Shown piece after piece: positions 63,866 through 64,000 of a stretch of DNA of 64,000 nt. The translations under genes were made by a program, and so were the position numbers. The notes under the pieces were generated by a model, which saw only the letters and a program-made list of their open reading frames with translations, was not told the DNA's origin and ran no database searches. The stretch comes from CAYRFQ01 sp964423615 (lineage in GTDB: Bacteria > Planctomycetota > Planctomycetia > Gemmatales > Gemmataceae): positions 21,862 through 85,861 of the forward strand of contig CAYRFQ010000030.1 in assembly GCA_964423615.1 (NCBI GenBank). The letters run 5' to 3'. Position 1 is the first letter of the stretch. The number at the start of each line of letters is the position of its first letter.

Positions 63866-64000
63866 AGAGTGCACCATCTCGTTCTTCAAGAAAGCCTGAG
63901 GGACGACACACAGGAAACGGAAACGAAAGGCCAGTCCGATTTTTTTCCTAGGATAGCAAAGTCGACTGGTCGATCAACTGCTCCAATTTTTCGAGATACC

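Overview
The window reads as chromosome of a planctomycete. The evidence is a surface protein that opens with the LEERAVPA-type N-terminal motif seen in Gemmata-like planctomycetes, a Ser/Thr kinase fused to a long TPR array, a periplasmic formylglycine sulfatase, planctomycete-style leucine-rich repeats, a BatA/von Willebrand pair, and mid-50% GC coding DNA with wide, more AT-rich spacers. Genus-level placement cannot be made from the sequence alone.

About 1-26 kb is one large, almost entirely plus-strand exopolysaccharide/O-antigen locus. It holds eight GT4-type glycosyltransferases (one cut by the window edge) plus a decayed copy of one of them. It also holds two FkbM-type and two other SAM methyltransferases, a Wzx-like flippase, two Wzy/WaaL-like polytopic proteins (one fused to a TPR tail), and nucleotide-sugar genes gmd, rmlA and rmlC. 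rmlB, rmlD and a GDP-4-keto-6-deoxymannose reductase are absent from the window, so the sugar pathways must be completed elsewhere. The locus ends in a two-gene unit that encodes a single-pass membrane protein with a W-x-M-F-S-P motif and an HTTM-domain membrane protein. This arrangement recalls SdpA/SdpB peptide-maturation pairs.

About 26-38 kb is a sparse accessory stretch. It contains a secreted beta-helix protein followed by a terminator and a trypsin-like protease, an unrecognised 456-residue protein, and a 1348-residue kinase-TPR protein. Immediately downstream of the kinase lies an internally deleted pseudogene that keeps only the kinase paralogue's two ends. Gene-poor gaps of 0.7-1.4 kb separate these.

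About 38-64 kb is mixed housekeeping and cell-envelope content: an MBL-fold hydrolase with an altered metal motif, ispH, a sulfatase, an LRR protein, an esterase, an AsmA-like giant, a GntR-LacI type regulator with two phased candidate operators, and two overlapping VWA membrane proteins. It continues with a degenerate receiver protein, a sigma-70-like factor with a hydrophobic N-terminus, a repeated-STN-like secreted protein, tRNA-Gly(CCC), prs, a FAD oxidoreductase, a WD40 remnant, a further glycosyltransferase and dapA.

The most interesting items are the SdpAB-like pair and a possible peptide substrate nearby, the 22-bp phased repeat array at 10.7 kb, the paralogue graveyards at 19.8 and 37.3 kb, and the sigma factor with a signal-like N-terminus.
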